From NCBI GenBank assembly GCA_026214975.1, contig JAOBSW010001218.1, forward strand, positions 1 to 64,000: DNA of 64,000 nt, given 5' to 3'. Numbering within the stretch: position 1 is the first letter of the stretch; every line of letters starts with the position of its first letter. Below, one piece after another: positions 11,164-21,396 of this stretch. Source of the stretch: Gentiana macrophylla (taxonomy: Eukaryota; Streptophyta; Magnoliopsida; Gentianales; Gentianaceae). A model generated the notes under the pieces. The model was not told where the DNA came from, ran no database searches, and worked only from the letters and a program-made list of their open reading frames with translations. Made by a program: the position numbers and the translations under genes.

Positions 11164-11212
11164 GACAATCGGCCTTGAAGTGACCTCTCTTATTGCGGTT
11201 GAAGCATCTGTA
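11164..11212 (-). CDS. Gag CCHC zinc knuckle (SIRE-like), second Cys lost
   Basis: The minus strand encodes C-F-N-R-N-K-R-G-H-F-K-A-D-C-P. A CCHC knuckle should read C-x2-C-x4-H-x4-C. The second cysteine is an arginine here, one base change from TGC to CGC. The motif binds nucleic acid in the gag protein. Confidence 0.7.
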
Positions 11213-11307
11213 TTCATCATTTTTCTTCTTCATGTCTCTGTTTGAGCTTGACTTTTTGTTTGATGTTGAATTTCCCTTGAATGGCTTCTTTTAAACTGTC
11301 AAAGCGT

Positions 11308-11930
11308 TTAACTAATAAAGCTACATTCTTTTAGTTCTTGTGTCTCTTTCTTTGATGCATTCGGCAAAGTTACTTTCTTGAGGAGTGCAGCTAATGCAGT
11401 AATTTTGTGTGTCTCTGCCGGACCACCATCTTCACCGTTCAATTCGAATTCATGAGCTTTCAATTGGGACATCAGTGTCAGAGTGTCAGTGCTTGCAAGA
11501 TTTGTTGTTCCTCTGATTACTGATGTTATGATCTTCCATCTTTCAGGTAGTCCTCTCAGGATCTTCAAGCATACTTCTTTTTGTGGATATGTGTGTCCAA
11601 GGCATTTGCGATTCATCGATGATGCTTGAGAATCATTGTCCATTTGATCAATGGATTCACCAGTCTTCATTTTAAAGTTCTCAAATTTACATTTTGCTTG
11701 AGATAATTTGTTTTCTTTATTTGCATCGAGATCCTTCATTTATCAATGATAGTTTGTCCCACATCTCTTTCTTTCTTTTTTCTGATCTTTGATTCTCATG
11801 AACATGTTCTTTGTCTAGAGTCTTTAAGATCATATCTTTTGCTACAAAGTCTAGGTTTGCTCTTCTCCTGTCATCTTTGGTCCAATCTTTCTTGGGTTTG
11901 TCTATCTCCTTTCCTTGATGCGCTCTCTGT
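11308..11930 (-). CDS. Gag core (UBN2-type) of the SIRE-like element
   Basis: The ORF 11308-11739 starts with ATG and includes CKFENFKMKTGESIDQM, V-C-L-K-I-L-R-G-L-P-E-R-W and E-F-E-L-N, hallmarks of copia gag. Upstream on the minus strand, out of frame, are K-D-W-T-K-D-D-R-R-R-A and K-K-E-M-W-D-K-L, the start of the same domain, so a frameshift lies near 11745. Gag makes the virus-like particle. The region between the knuckle and protease (10040-11160) shows only fragments. Confidence 0.82.
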
Positions 11931-12215
11931 GCCTACCACGGTAGTGATCATGATTGAGCCGTCATTGATTACATCCGGCATCTCCTCATGAGTTCTTTGC
12001 AAGATGAGATAACATTCTTATTTTATATTCATCAAAATTATTAACATTGAAAACAGTACTTTTGACAAGAAGTTTGAGGAATCCATCAGTGCAATTTGAA
12101 GAAGAAAAAAATGGCAGTGAATGAAAAACTTCAAATTTGAAAACTACTTTGAAAATATGTGATCTCCTTGTTACCAGAAATTAGATCGAGCAGGTTACGA
12201 TACTAGGAACCTTTG

Positions 12216-12229
12216 CGCTCGATACCAAT
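12216..12229 (-). promoter_or_regulatory. Primer-binding site of the SIRE-like element
   Basis: Next to the 5' LTR the minus strand reads ttggtatcgagcgc. This fits the initiator-Met tRNA end tggtatcagagc with the CAG disturbed. Confidence 0.8.
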
Positions 12230-13641
12230 TGTTGGTCCCAGAGAAAGGTGAAACTATAGTCGGAGGGGGTGAATGACTATAGTTGAGTTTCAAAAACTTT
12301 TCTTGTGTTTTAAAAGCTTTTGGGCGTGGATAAGTCCCTTCTTACTATGTTGTTTTCAAATCGGTTTAGACAATCACGGATATGTGTTATGATGTAGGCA
12401 AATTAAATAAGTCTTTGTAAAGTAAATTGCAGAAATTAAATTGACACAAGGCTTATAGTGGTTGGGGTGGTGTAATCCTTAATCCACTATTCTCTATATG
12501 ACGATCGGAGGAATTCACTATTGTTTTCACAGATACAACAGTGTGATTGTCCTTGGCTTCCCAAGCTTCACAATCTACAAGACTATCACTCATTGACTGC
12601 AACAGCTTCAGTGATTTAGTCTTCCTTTTGCTACTTCTTGAGATCAAAATCCTTCAACAGCTATCACAGTTTCAACTCCTTCTCAGATTGCCTCTGATTC
12701 AGTTGCTTCAGTTTGATGTGAATGTGATTCACGCACTTGCTTGATCAATCTCAATTCTGAGTATGACTTTGTAGTTCTGATTTTTGAGTTGATCACTAGA
12801 TGTATCCTTGTAAGTTCAGAGAGAAGGCTTTTCTAATTGACAGAGTTTATGCTTTTCTTTCTTTTTCAATCATTTTTTACTTTTTCTGTCAATGCCTTCT
12901 ATTTATAGCCTTGAATAGCCTTGATTTTGAAATTCCGTCCGTTGGCTATATTAATGAGGGAATAATCCTTGATTTTATCCTTGATTCCCCCTTAATTGTA
13001 TTCTCATGATTTGATGATCGGATTCTTCTTTCAAATGTATAGCGAGAAAATCCGTCCTTGATTGATCCTTCAATGATTGTGCATTTAATGCATGATCTGC
13101 TTTGAATCTTCAATGTATATTAAATCGATCTTGTAAGTGTCTCTTCACCGTCAGAGAGCGGTGGAGTGAGCTTCTCGACTTAGCCGTTAGTTCTTTCTTC
13201 GCCGTTTTGTTTTCTCTTTGCCGGCGATCGGTGTACTCGGCCGATTCTTTGTTTTCTTCTTTGCTTTAGTTTTAGGAGAATCTTTATACTTCAACGATCC
13301 TTGATTTGGGTGAGATCGGTGTACACCATATTGGAATATTGAGTTTCATCACTTGAAACATAACTTGGAGACTTATCCAAGGTCATCACAGACTTCTTGG
13401 TTATAAGTCGAGATCATAATCCCTTCTCTGTATCTCTGCTTTGGTGCTTTCTTTGGCTTCACTCTGCCGAATATCTGTTTTCACTTTGCCGTCCTACCAA
13501 CTAGTACAATACTTGTCGACTCAACTTATACAACATGTCGGACTCTAAGTAAAGACTTATACAGAGAATTCTAACTTATTTCGAGGCTTGCTATAACAGC
13601 TAGTATGGCCATCATCAAAACATAATAAAATGTTCCTAACA
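12230..13641 (-). repeat. 5' LTR of the SIRE-like element
   Basis: This 1412-bp LTR pairs with 2613-4023, and TSD aaaag follows at 13642-13646. Since the element reads leftward, this right-hand copy is the 5' LTR. Confidence 0.93.
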
Positions 13642-14346
13642 AAAAGGAAATACCGATATAAAACTCTTAGGTGGGCTTAGGAATTGATCTTCGGACGTTC
13701 AGCGTTATCTAGGTAGGTTTATATTAGGGAATTGCGCGCACCTTGTTATACGTAGATCGTAAACTAGCATGAGACTATAATTTGGTAATTGTTAGTTGGA
13801 CGAGAGTTTGAGTGATCGTTTAGGAAGTACGCTAACCATAGGAATGTTGCACAGAGCGAGGTGTACGGTTAATATCGGCATCCTTAGAGTCGTAGCGTGT
13901 GAGTTATATGAGATGGAGGCACCAAAAGGCGAAGTCACGTAACAATACCACAGTGATATAGTGACCTACCGGTGCTACATCAAGTTTTAGGGGATGACTC
14001 CCGTAGCCAATATAAATAGATATGGACGGATTAATAGTTGTTGAGTCTTGCTGTTATATAAGTTGTCTAGATCCAAATAATTACGGTTATAATTGGGCAG
14101 TTGATTACGTTATTTGTTTATATGTTATTTGTTTATATGTTTGAGTGTGCCATTTCTTTTCTCGTATTCTATGTTGGTCATAGACCGTCTTTGTCAAACG
14201 AAATAAATAGGTTGGCTATTTAAGTTAGGATCCACAAATTGATTCTCTATGGGATCGACCTCGACTCTATCTACTGCGATTGAACCTAGTTCACTTGCTA
14301 GTGGTTATTTAGGAATCGAGTTAATAATTTAACTTGACCTCAATCA
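13642..14346 (+). repeat. Athila-like 5' LTR, right remnant
   Basis: It matches about 20122-20831 and ends cctcaatca immediately before the primer-binding site. Joined across the copia element and its TSD, it restores the same order as the 3' LTR. Confidence 0.93.
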
Positions 14347-14352
14347 AGTTTT

Positions 14353-14370
14353 TGGCGCCGTTGCCGGGGA
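14353..14370 (+). promoter_or_regulatory. Primer-binding site, tRNA-Asp type
   Basis: The sequence tggcgccgttgccgggga lies 6 bp after the LTR end. It is the primer site typical of Athila-lineage elements. Confidence 0.9.
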
Positions 14371-14482
14371 GTCAATGGTCCAACTGCTTAAATGATCAAC
14401 TTAATTATTTCGTCTTTCTGTTACAGTGAGTAATAAAATAAATAAAAAAAATATAAATAAAAAAATATATATATTCTGTATA

Positions 14483-14518
14483 TTCGGTCGACCGAACTAT
14501 GGTACTCGGTCGACCGAG
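14483..14518. repeat. Palindrome pair, 22-bp spacing (leader copy)
   Basis: TTCGGTCGACCGAA (14483-14496) and CTCGGTCGACCGAG (14505-14518) have centres 22 bp apart. They lie between the primer-binding site and the first ORF. Confidence 0.95.
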
Positions 14519-14691
14519 CCCTTTAAATGTTTTATATTATCTGATAGTTGTTTTCCCCTTGTGATTACATTAGTAGGTTATAAGCCTAGCAAAGCAGTAT
14601 GAGTAATCATCTTTGTTAGTTCAATAACCGTTTGTTGTTTTCATATGATGCGATTAATCGGAGGAATCACTCAAGCGAACTGTTTAGCAAA

Positions 14692-14904
14692 ATGTCATCA
14701 CATCAGTCTTCTGAGGTTCAAGGAGAAGAAGTCATGGTGTTGAGAACCAAAACCACACCTAGAAAGCCGTTGACACCTAAACTCAAGGAAAGAATAGCAA
14801 AGATGAAGGCAAGAATTCACGAAGCCAAGAGGTCAAAAGAGTCTAAAGATGCTTACATATACACTGAGAGGTATGTCCAAGTTAAACCCGCAGAGATTTC
14901 TTGA
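14692..14904 (+). CDS. Short basic gag-like ORF of the Athila-like element
   Basis: An ATG at 14692 opens about 70 codons, rich in K, R, T and E (for example KLKERIAKMKARIHEAKR), ending at TGA. The first gene after an Athila primer-binding site is gag, and a basic N terminus suits RNA binding, but the ORF is far shorter than a real gag (several hundred residues) and has no knuckle. The frame remains open upstream to 14632 without ATG. It is probably a decayed or reduced gag. Confidence 0.45.
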   Translation: MSSHQSSEVQGEEVMVLRTKTTPRKPLTPKLKERIAKMKARIHEAKRSKESKDAYIYTERYVQVKPAEIS

Positions 14905-15066
14905 TTCGGACTCAGGATATGACTATATGCATCATATGTCGGATATAGAATCGATTACGAGGATAGCGTGAGACCTAAATCGCCCTATAGTCATCGGTCC
15001 CAGAGATGCAAGTATGATTGAGAATGAAGCTCGGTTGATGCCGAAACTAGATGACCAGGAGCATTT

Positions 15067-15380
15067 ATGGTAGAGGTTACCTTAGAAGGACCATACCTAG
15101 GGTTGGCTTTGATAGATTCTGGCTCGAGTCTGAACATTTTTCCGAAGAGTCTTTGTGATAGAAATCTGATCCTCACTCCCACGAATACTCCATTGCAAGT
15201 TAGATTTGCGGATGGGACCAGAACAGTCATGTCTAGGAATATGTATAATATGATCATTGGCATAGGGACATTTCGGAGTTTAAGATAGATATAGTTGTTA
15301 TGGATATAGATGAGCACCCTCACTGCCCGATCATTTTAGGGAGAGCCTTTATCAACACTTTACAGAGCCCTAATTCGTAT
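15067..15380 (+). pseudogene. Retropepsin fragment of the Athila-like element
   Basis: The frame 15067-15288 holds VEVTLEGPYLGLALIDSGSS followed by LNIFP. I-D-S-G-S-S is the aspartic protease active site (D-T/S-G-A/S) and L-N-I-F-P follows it in Ty3/gypsy proteases. A second frame then encodes I-I-L-G-R-A-F-I-N-T near 15330-15355, the ILGRPF-type second motif, so one frameshift splits the domain near 15290. No reverse transcriptase follows, although in complete Athila pol it would. The protease would normally cut the gag-pol polyprotein. Confidence 0.75.
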
Positions 15381-16803
15381 GACCGGGCGTGAGATCACAT
15401 TTTTCGATGCTAGAGGTTACGAGACCTATGGGACAAGGAATTTGATTTCCTACTCCGGTGGCGTGAATGTTATAGGAGTTGGTAGTTCAAAACCGAGATA
15501 TTACTCCGAGCCTAGGAAAAGTGTTGATGACAATACTGAAGGAAGAAATGAGACCTTACGATTCGAGTCGTGAGAAAGGTGTCAAGCCTGCCCACATTCT
15601 AGAAAATCATAATCTCGAAGGCTGCCTTTCTCGGACTCCAAGAATAGAAGAGAAGCAGACAAAGAAAGCGAACTCGTAGAGTTCGAACTAAAAAGCTCAT
15701 CTACTTACGAAACAATCACGAAAGTTGGAGCTTGCTTGGATGGACGATCGATTGTCTTTTTCGTTGGACTCACATCTCACGGAAAGGCACTCGTGCAAAA
15801 GGACGACAAGACATTTTCGGTAAAGGCTAACCGGTGAAAACCTGGCAAGCCAAGAGCGATTCAGTGAAGCGGTGATGATTTTTTTGGAAAGTCGAGCTAC
15901 CGACATAAACTGTAGAACTATTTCTATCCTTCGTTATTTTTGTCTCTATTTTTATTTTAAATAAAAGTAGCATGAAACGATAAGAATTTTTTTTCTATTT
16001 TGCCGTGTTCCGACGACTATTGAGTTGAGGATGTGCAAAATAATTTTTTTATTCGAATCATTTTTATGTGAAGTGAAGTGTAGTAATTGAATCTTTGTAA
16101 AAATTGTTGATTAAGGAAAGCGGTAATGCGTTATTTTACGAATGCTTAGACAGATTGTTTGATTTATTCATGATAAGAATGAGGTTATACGTGCTTGGGA
16201 CGATTTATTGGTTAGAGCAAAAATTTGCGGGTAGGAGCTGCAAGAGTGAAATAATAAATTTTGGCATGGTTATATGTTGTAGTTAATTTATGGTGTGTCA
16301 AAATAATTAAAATGGTCAACACCATTAATTTCTACATATCCCCATTCACCTTTCCCTCTTCCCAACCATTCACCTTTTTCTCTTCCCAATTTCTTTATTC
16401 TTCCAATTCAAATTTTCAAATTCCACCTTTCCACCTCATCAATCCCAAACAACTTTTATCCACCAATCACATTCCACTTTTCAACCTCTATTTTTCTATT
16501 TAAACCACTCACCCTCTCTTTCATTTTCCTCATCCTTTCCTCCATCCAAATTCTTCCATCTCTTTTTTCTCCAAACCCTGTAGAAATCAAATGGAAATGT
16601 TCTGAAAATCTTCATCCATTTCACCATTTTCACTCACCCTGAAAGGCCTATCGAAATTTATTCTGATCGATCGATTCAGTCACGGGAAGCAACCAGGGCC
16701 AGAAGTTGTTGCTGTCAAAATCCCCACACTCGGTCAACCGAGTGACTGCTCTCGGTCGACCGAGAGCCCCCTCCGTCTGCTGCTGCGTTGTTTATCTGTC
16801 AGG
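15381..16803 (+). other. Non-coding interior of the Athila-like element
   Basis: Short open segments at 15379-15679 continue from the protease without a recognisable motif. From about 15910 the DNA is AT-rich, then strongly C/T-rich (about 16330-16560, repeated ccattcacc/cttcccaa words). This resembles a 5' leader before the second ORF. A complete Athila element would have reverse transcriptase, RNase H and integrase here, but I find none of their motifs in any frame. Confidence 0.6.
16729..16764. repeat. Palindrome pair, 22-bp spacing (before the second ORF)
   Basis: CTCGGTCAACCGAG (16729-16742, one G-to-A change in the central CpG) and CTCGGTCGACCGAG (16751-16764) have centres 22 bp apart. 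Confidence 0.95.
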
Positions 16804-17707
16804 ATGCCACCCGAAAGACTTGAGCCGCTCGATTCGTGGTCGTTGAAGGCAACATCCCATTGATCAACGGGGTACCGCAATTCGTGAGTCGGGAGGTATA
16901 TTCTTCATTTGTTAATCATTTTGTTAATGCCCCCGTCCATCGAGCTCGAGGATTGGATTTGGGGAATTATGGAGACGAGCTTTTAGAATTGGTGGAACGC
17001 TATCAATGGCGTGATGTCGTAGCACCCCTAGGTCGAGTCAACGTCAATTGGGTAAGGGAATTTTATGCTTACTTACGCGTACACCCCGACACCAATATCG
17101 TACATATTCGTGGCCGACCAATTGTAATTTCTCCGGGTACGACTAATGCTTATTTTGGGGTGGATGTCTCGGAGGACGGGCCGGAGTATATGGCGACATT
17201 TGACGGGTCCGATGCTTGGTTGGAGGAAGTTGGAGCCTATCTCGGGAATAGAGTGGACTATAGGGAGGTTGCCCGCACATTTTTGAAGCAGACTTTAGGA
17301 GATGGGAGGATAAATGCCTTAATCGGCTTATCCGTTCTAATATCTTCCCGGCTAAGCATGTATCTACGGTCTACTATGCCCATGCCACTTTGCTTTATTG
17401 GTTGTACATGGGATGGCCTGTGAATGTGGGGGCATTGCTACGCAAGGAAATGATGACGATCTTTGTCAAGCCTCGGCACACCTTACCTTTTGGTTCACTG
17501 ATCACTACATTCTGTGAGGGAGCCGAGTGCCCAGTGTTAGGCGGTGATTCCTATGTGGGACCAATGCCTATCCTATCTTTGAGTTCTGTCCCACCGCCTG
17601 TCATTCACGGTCACGATCAAGAACAAGAAGGGGAACCCGAGGATGATGCTGACGAAGCCGGCCCGAACAATTTGCAACTAGCACCATTCAATCCAGGATG
17701 GGATTAA
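16804..17707 (+). pseudogene. Athila-type plant transposon protein ORF, one frameshift
   Basis: The pieces 16836-17423 and 17390-17707 form one protein of about 290 residues, split by a frameshift near 17335. Motifs in order are W-V-R-E-F-Y-A-Y-L, G-R-P-I-V-I-S-P-G-T-T-N-A-Y-F-G-V, then in the second frame L-L-Y-W-L-Y-M-G-W-P-V-N-V-G and LPFGSLITTFC. This spacing is that of the 'putative plant transposon protein' domain found in Athila-type elements, whose function is unknown. The tail is acidic (EQEGEPEDDADEAGP) and ends at TAA 17705-17707. An ATG at 16804 lies upstream in another frame, so the start is uncertain. It follows a palindrome pair and a C/T-rich leader. It is the largest ORF of this element and may be what the element keeps. 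Confidence 0.75.
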
Positions 17708-18122
17708 GTATTTTAATTTGAGTGTTTGCATTTCCTTTCATTAACGAGTTTTTATTTTGACTCAATTCTACTAGTATGTCGTGTTATATAGAGCAAGTGT
17801 CTCTGTTTCCTAAATTCGAACTCATGTAATGTTTTGGACGTGCTGAAATGTATTGAAATGTAATCATTAATTTATGGACTTAAAAATGTGTAAGGAAATT
17901 GTTATCCCTTTTACGGTCCCTTTTTTTGAGATTATTACTGTGTGGACTAATCCTGTAACGAGTTTCAAGTTTTGTTTAAGATATGTGTTGCAGTGATTAC
18001 TTTTGTGCAAGTGGCCAATGCCTGCGCCTGTTGAACTTTGCTGAATTTCCAAGACTTGTTTAACTTCCACGCTTATCCAGAGCTAAGTTCCTTTTCTGAG
18101 CTTGTTATTTCAGTTTTTATAC

Positions 18123-18155
18123 ATTGGGGACAATGCATGGTTTAAGTGGGGGGTA
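18123..18155 (+). promoter_or_regulatory. Internal polypurine-like tract
   Basis: The tract taagtggggggtac is nearly identical to the true polypurine tract at 19084-19097 but about 940 bp upstream. It could act as a second plus-strand primer, as internal tracts do in some retroelements. This is inferred from sequence likeness only. Confidence 0.45.
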
Positions 18156-19083
18156 CAAGTCACTTAGCTCAAATGAGTAATTCCGTATATCAAATAATAA
18201 ATAAAATGAGTAAAAAAATTTAAACTTTTAAACTTAGAATCACATTTACTTTTGTGGGTCCCTGATAATTATATCTAATGAGAAATAACCCATATTTCAT
18301 GAGTACGTGATCACTTTATACCTCTGCGATTTATTGATTAGTAAACTTAATGATATTCATATTGTCCGTTGCGAGTAGTTGTTTATTATTCACTTATTCA
18401 ATAATTGAATCGAGTTGTACTACGCTTGTTATAAAAGGTAAAATTATAATGTGTACATTGCATAGATAATTGATTATGCTTACCTGGTGTCAAATTTATC
18501 GTCTGATGTGTTCCTAAAAATTCTAGCCACAAAAGCTGAGTAATAAGCTTGAGGCGTACTGTGTTTGACAATGTTAAAACACTGGGCTTGTAGTAAGTTA
18601 CCAAACTAGCCTCGCTTGTGTGGTAATATTCGATGTTATTTTTGATCTAAGATAGAGGATGCTCTAAAAAGTCTTCCTTCTTGAGATTGATAGTATCGAA
18701 AAATATAAAGATATGAAAAGAATATTCAACTCTTTAAGAGGCTTTGAGTAGTACTCGAGTCTCCAAGTCCAAAAACCCCTGAGATACGCTCTTGCTTATT
18801 ATTCTAGTGCTTGAGAAATTAAAAGGCTTAAGAAGTGGGAATCTTGAAGTTGGTAGGTTAAGACTACAAAGTTTGCATAAGCTCTAATCTTTCTACGAAT
18901 GATTAAAACTCAATGCACATGCACACAAAGACATCGATTCATGATGCGTAGTGGATAATGGATATCTGACGAGCATAGAGGATATGAGTTGATTCAAGTT
19001 TCTTGTGTCGGTATACGGTGACCACTGGAAAGTAGTTTCTGGGGAATAACTTATTGATATTTTGATCGGGACGATCAAAGGCT

Positions 19084-19097
19084 AAGTGGGGGGTAGT
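19084..19097 (+). promoter_or_regulatory. Polypurine tract of the Athila-like element
   Basis: The sequence aagtggggggtagt stands directly before TGATAACGGTC, the first bases of the 3' LTR. Confidence 0.85.
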
Positions 19098-19399
19098 TGA
19101 TAACGGTCATTTTGTGCCCGTTATTCTATGACCTTTATCCCCGATTCTAGTTCAAATGAGCTATAATAGAGTAATAATAAGTCGTAATACGCTTAATTTG
19201 CATATGACGAGAGTTACGATTCATTATTATGTATTAAGAGGTTTTATTATATTATTTGATGTTATAGACTGTATTTCATGCTATATGTGTAGTAACCCAT
19301 TGTGGAGCACAAGGATGGATTTCGGAGAAGCTTTAATGGATCGCAGACAAGTTGAAAGCCCAAGACGGAAAAAGAAGAAAGCATGGAAGCTTTATAAGG

Positions 19400-19435
19400 C
19401 TCGGTCGACCGAGCCTATGCATTCGGTCGACCGAG
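19400..19435. repeat. Palindrome pair, 22-bp spacing (3' LTR, upstream)
   Basis: CTCGGTCGACCGAG (19400-19413) and TTCGGTCGACCGAG (about 19422-19435) have centres 22 bp apart. They lie upstream of the TATA-like box. Confidence 0.95.
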
Positions 19436-19959
19436 TGGACTGAAGCCCAAAGCAGCGATCCGGTACATTATTTGAGGCGGTTAGGGTTGATAGTGTCGGC
19501 ATTTAAGTCGGTTTTCTATGTCATTTGAGGCTCTATATAAACACAAGTCCTTTGTATTTTTTATTACACATTCACCAATATTATTTCATATCTACATATA
19601 AGCAAACAAGGATTCATTTAGGATTTTGGAGGTTGCTAGGGTTGCAAACATTTAAGCCCTAGTTTATCTTCTCGTTTTCTTTTAAGTAATCAATTCCCAA
19701 TTATGCTTTGATTGTTTGAGTAGTTATGTATATCTAGATGATGTAGATCTAGGATATGACGTTAGGGCAGTGGTGATACCTTGTCTATAAGGATCCCATA
19801 CCCTACGTCCTCTACCTAATATCTACGGATGAATCTGCGTGTTTAATTTACGTGTATTTAGATTAGTTTATATGATGTCCTGATGATTCGCTATATAATC
19901 CGATTCGTATATGAAACGCTGAGAAATATATTCGGGGATGTAAATCTGGAGAGGTGTCA

Positions 19960-19994
19960 CTCGGTCGACCGAGAGCACCTATTCGGTCGACCGA
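19960..19994. repeat. Palindrome pair, 22-bp spacing (3' LTR, downstream)
   Basis: CTCGGTCGACCGAG (19960-19973) and TCGGTCGACCGA (19983-19994) have centres 22 bp apart. The pair matches 2446-2480 in the 5' LTR. Confidence 0.95.
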
Positions 19995-20844
19995 GAGCTG
20001 TCAAATCCGTTTCATCCGTTAATCAGTCACGTCTTTATGATTAGGTTAGCTTAATTGAATCTGTTATCTCAGTAGGTATGGCTATGGCTACGTCACTCGC
20101 TTAATTTAATTAAAACGTGTAAAAAGGAAATACCGATATAAAACTCTTAGGTGGGCTTAGGAATTGATCTTCGGACGTTCAGCGTTATCTAGGTAGGTTT
20201 ATATTAGGGAATTGCGCGCACCTTGTTATACGTAGATCGTAAACTAGCATGAGACTATAATTTGGTAATTGTTAGTTGGACGAGAGTTTGAGTGATCGTT
20301 TAGGAAATACGCTAACCATAGGAATGTTGCCTGAGCGAGGTGTACGGTTAATATCGGCATCCTTAGAGTCGTAGCGTGTGAGTTATATGAGATGGAGGCA
20401 CCAAAAGGCGAAGTCACGTAACAATACCACAGTGATATAGTGACCTACCGGTGCTACATCAAGTTTTAGGGGATGACTCCCGTAGCCAATATAAATAGAT
20501 ATGGACGGATTAATAGTTGTTGAGTCTTGCTGTTATATAAGTTGTCTAGATCCAAATAATTACGGTTATAATTGGGCAGTTGATTACGTTATTTGTTTAT
20601 ATTTTATTTGTTTATATGTTTGAGTGTGCCATTTCTTTTCTCGTATTCTATGTTGGTCATAGACCGTCTTTGTCAAACGAAATAAATAGGTTGGCTATTT
20701 AAGTTAGGATCCACAAATTGATTCTCTATGGGATCGACCTCGACTCTATCTAGCTATACTGCGATTGAACCTAGTTCACTTGCTAGTGGTTATTTAGGAA
20801 TCGGGTTAATAATTTAACTTGACCTCAATCAGGGGCGTTACAGG

Positions 20845-20855
20845 TGGTATCAGAG
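20845..20855 (+). promoter_or_regulatory. Primer-binding site of the Tekay-like element
   Basis: The sequence tggtatcagag is identical to the initiator-Met tRNA complement. It follows LTR-end bases gcgttaca at 20835-20842. Confidence 0.85.
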
Positions 20856-20940
20856 AGAAGCGTCCTTTAGGCTTCTTTTCTTTTAAGATAAGTTCTTTTT
20901 AGATATTTTAGTAACGTTCTGGTTTTCTTTGATCACCAGG

Positions 20941-21391
20941 ATGGTGTTCACGAGAACTGGAGCAGGTGCTGAAGCATCAGGAGTTCGTCGAGAGAGTCCG
21001 ACACCGTAGTAGGAGGCGGTTTTGTGAGGCAGAATCCTTCACCTCACTTGAGCTTTTCACCACCACCTCATACGGCGACACCTACACCAAGATCTCAGCA
21101 GAGCTTGTCACCGAGACCACACCAGAATCTTCCACCACGACCACCACCAAAGTACACTTATATCTATGGAGAACCTGGACAAGCACCTACCCGTGTCACT
21201 GTAGTTGGTGACATCCCACGAGTCAGCTTACCTCCACCAGTGACTAACATCTACCCTCCACCGGTAAGTGTTTACCCACCAGTTCATCATCAGCAGCAGC
21301 AACAGACCTTTTACCCACCTCTTGTAGGTCATACTCCTCAACCTACTGTACCACTCCCACCGCGCTTTGATCATCAGCAAGGCTTTGGTTA
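20941..21391 (+). pseudogene. Gag N-terminal part, proline/glutamine-rich (Tekay-like)
   Basis: An ATG at 20941 (MVFTRTGAG) starts about 85 bp after the primer-binding site, as expected for gag. The frame is soon broken. The long open frame from 21024 encodes a low-complexity P/Q/H/T-rich region (for example PPRPPPKYTYIYGEPGQ and HHQQQQQTFYPP). Such a variable region before the gag core is usual in Tekay/Del elements. The sequence runs into the copia insertion at 21397 and resumes at 31640 with more Q/P/Y-rich codons. Confidence 0.7.
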
Positions 21392-21396
21392 CCCAC

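Larger units (their letters stand above)
2613..13641 (-). mobile_element. Complete SIRE-like Ty1/copia retrotransposon (11.0 kb)
   Basis: Both LTRs start TGTTGG and end CCTAACA (2613-4023 and 12230-13641). The flanks are aaaag at 2608-2612 and 13642-13646, and the uninterrupted site at about 20120 confirms the duplication. The element reads on the minus strand. Its primer-binding site resembles the initiator-Met tRNA and lies next to the right LTR, and its purine tract lies next to the left LTR. Domains in minus-strand order are gag with a CCHC knuckle, protease, integrase, reverse transcriptase and RNase H, then about 2.8 kb of extra sequence before the 3' LTR. LTRs of about 1.4 kb, copia domain order and a long post-pol region fit the SIRE/Maximus lineage. 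Every coding domain is frameshifted. Confidence 0.93.
17708..19097 (+). other. 3' non-coding region of the Athila-like element
   Basis: No gene is seen. At about 18123-18155 the words ttggggacaatgc and gtttaagtggggggtac recall the conserved purine-rich block that follows the last ORF in Athila elements. A second purine tract (aagtggggggtagt, 19084-19097) precedes the 3' LTR. Confidence 0.7.
2066..20831 (+). mobile_element. Athila-like non-autonomous Ty3/gypsy element, interrupted
   Basis: The parts are a 5' LTR remnant in two pieces (2066-2612 and 13647-14346), a primer-binding site matching the tRNA-Asp type used by Athila elements, an interior of about 4.75 kb (14347-19097), a purine tract, and a complete 3' LTR (19098-20831). 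The interior has a short basic gag-like ORF, a retropepsin fragment and a large ORF of the Athila/plant-transposon-protein type. No reverse transcriptase, RNase H or integrase is present, so it must have moved with enzymes from another element. It lies about 11 bp before the primer-binding site of the Tekay-like element. A SIRE-like copia element (2613-13641) and a Tat-like element (up to about 2063) both sit in its 5' LTR. Confidence 0.85.
19098..20831 (+). repeat. 3' LTR of the Athila-like element (1734 bp)
   Basis: It starts TGATAACGGTC, ends cctcaatca and matches both 5' LTR pieces. The TATA-like tatataaac (about 19534-19542) lies about 110 bp downstream of the first palindrome pair. It retains about 482 bp of left-end sequence missing from the visible 5' LTR, and it supplies the uninterrupted target of the SIRE-like element at about 20120. 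Confidence 0.93.
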
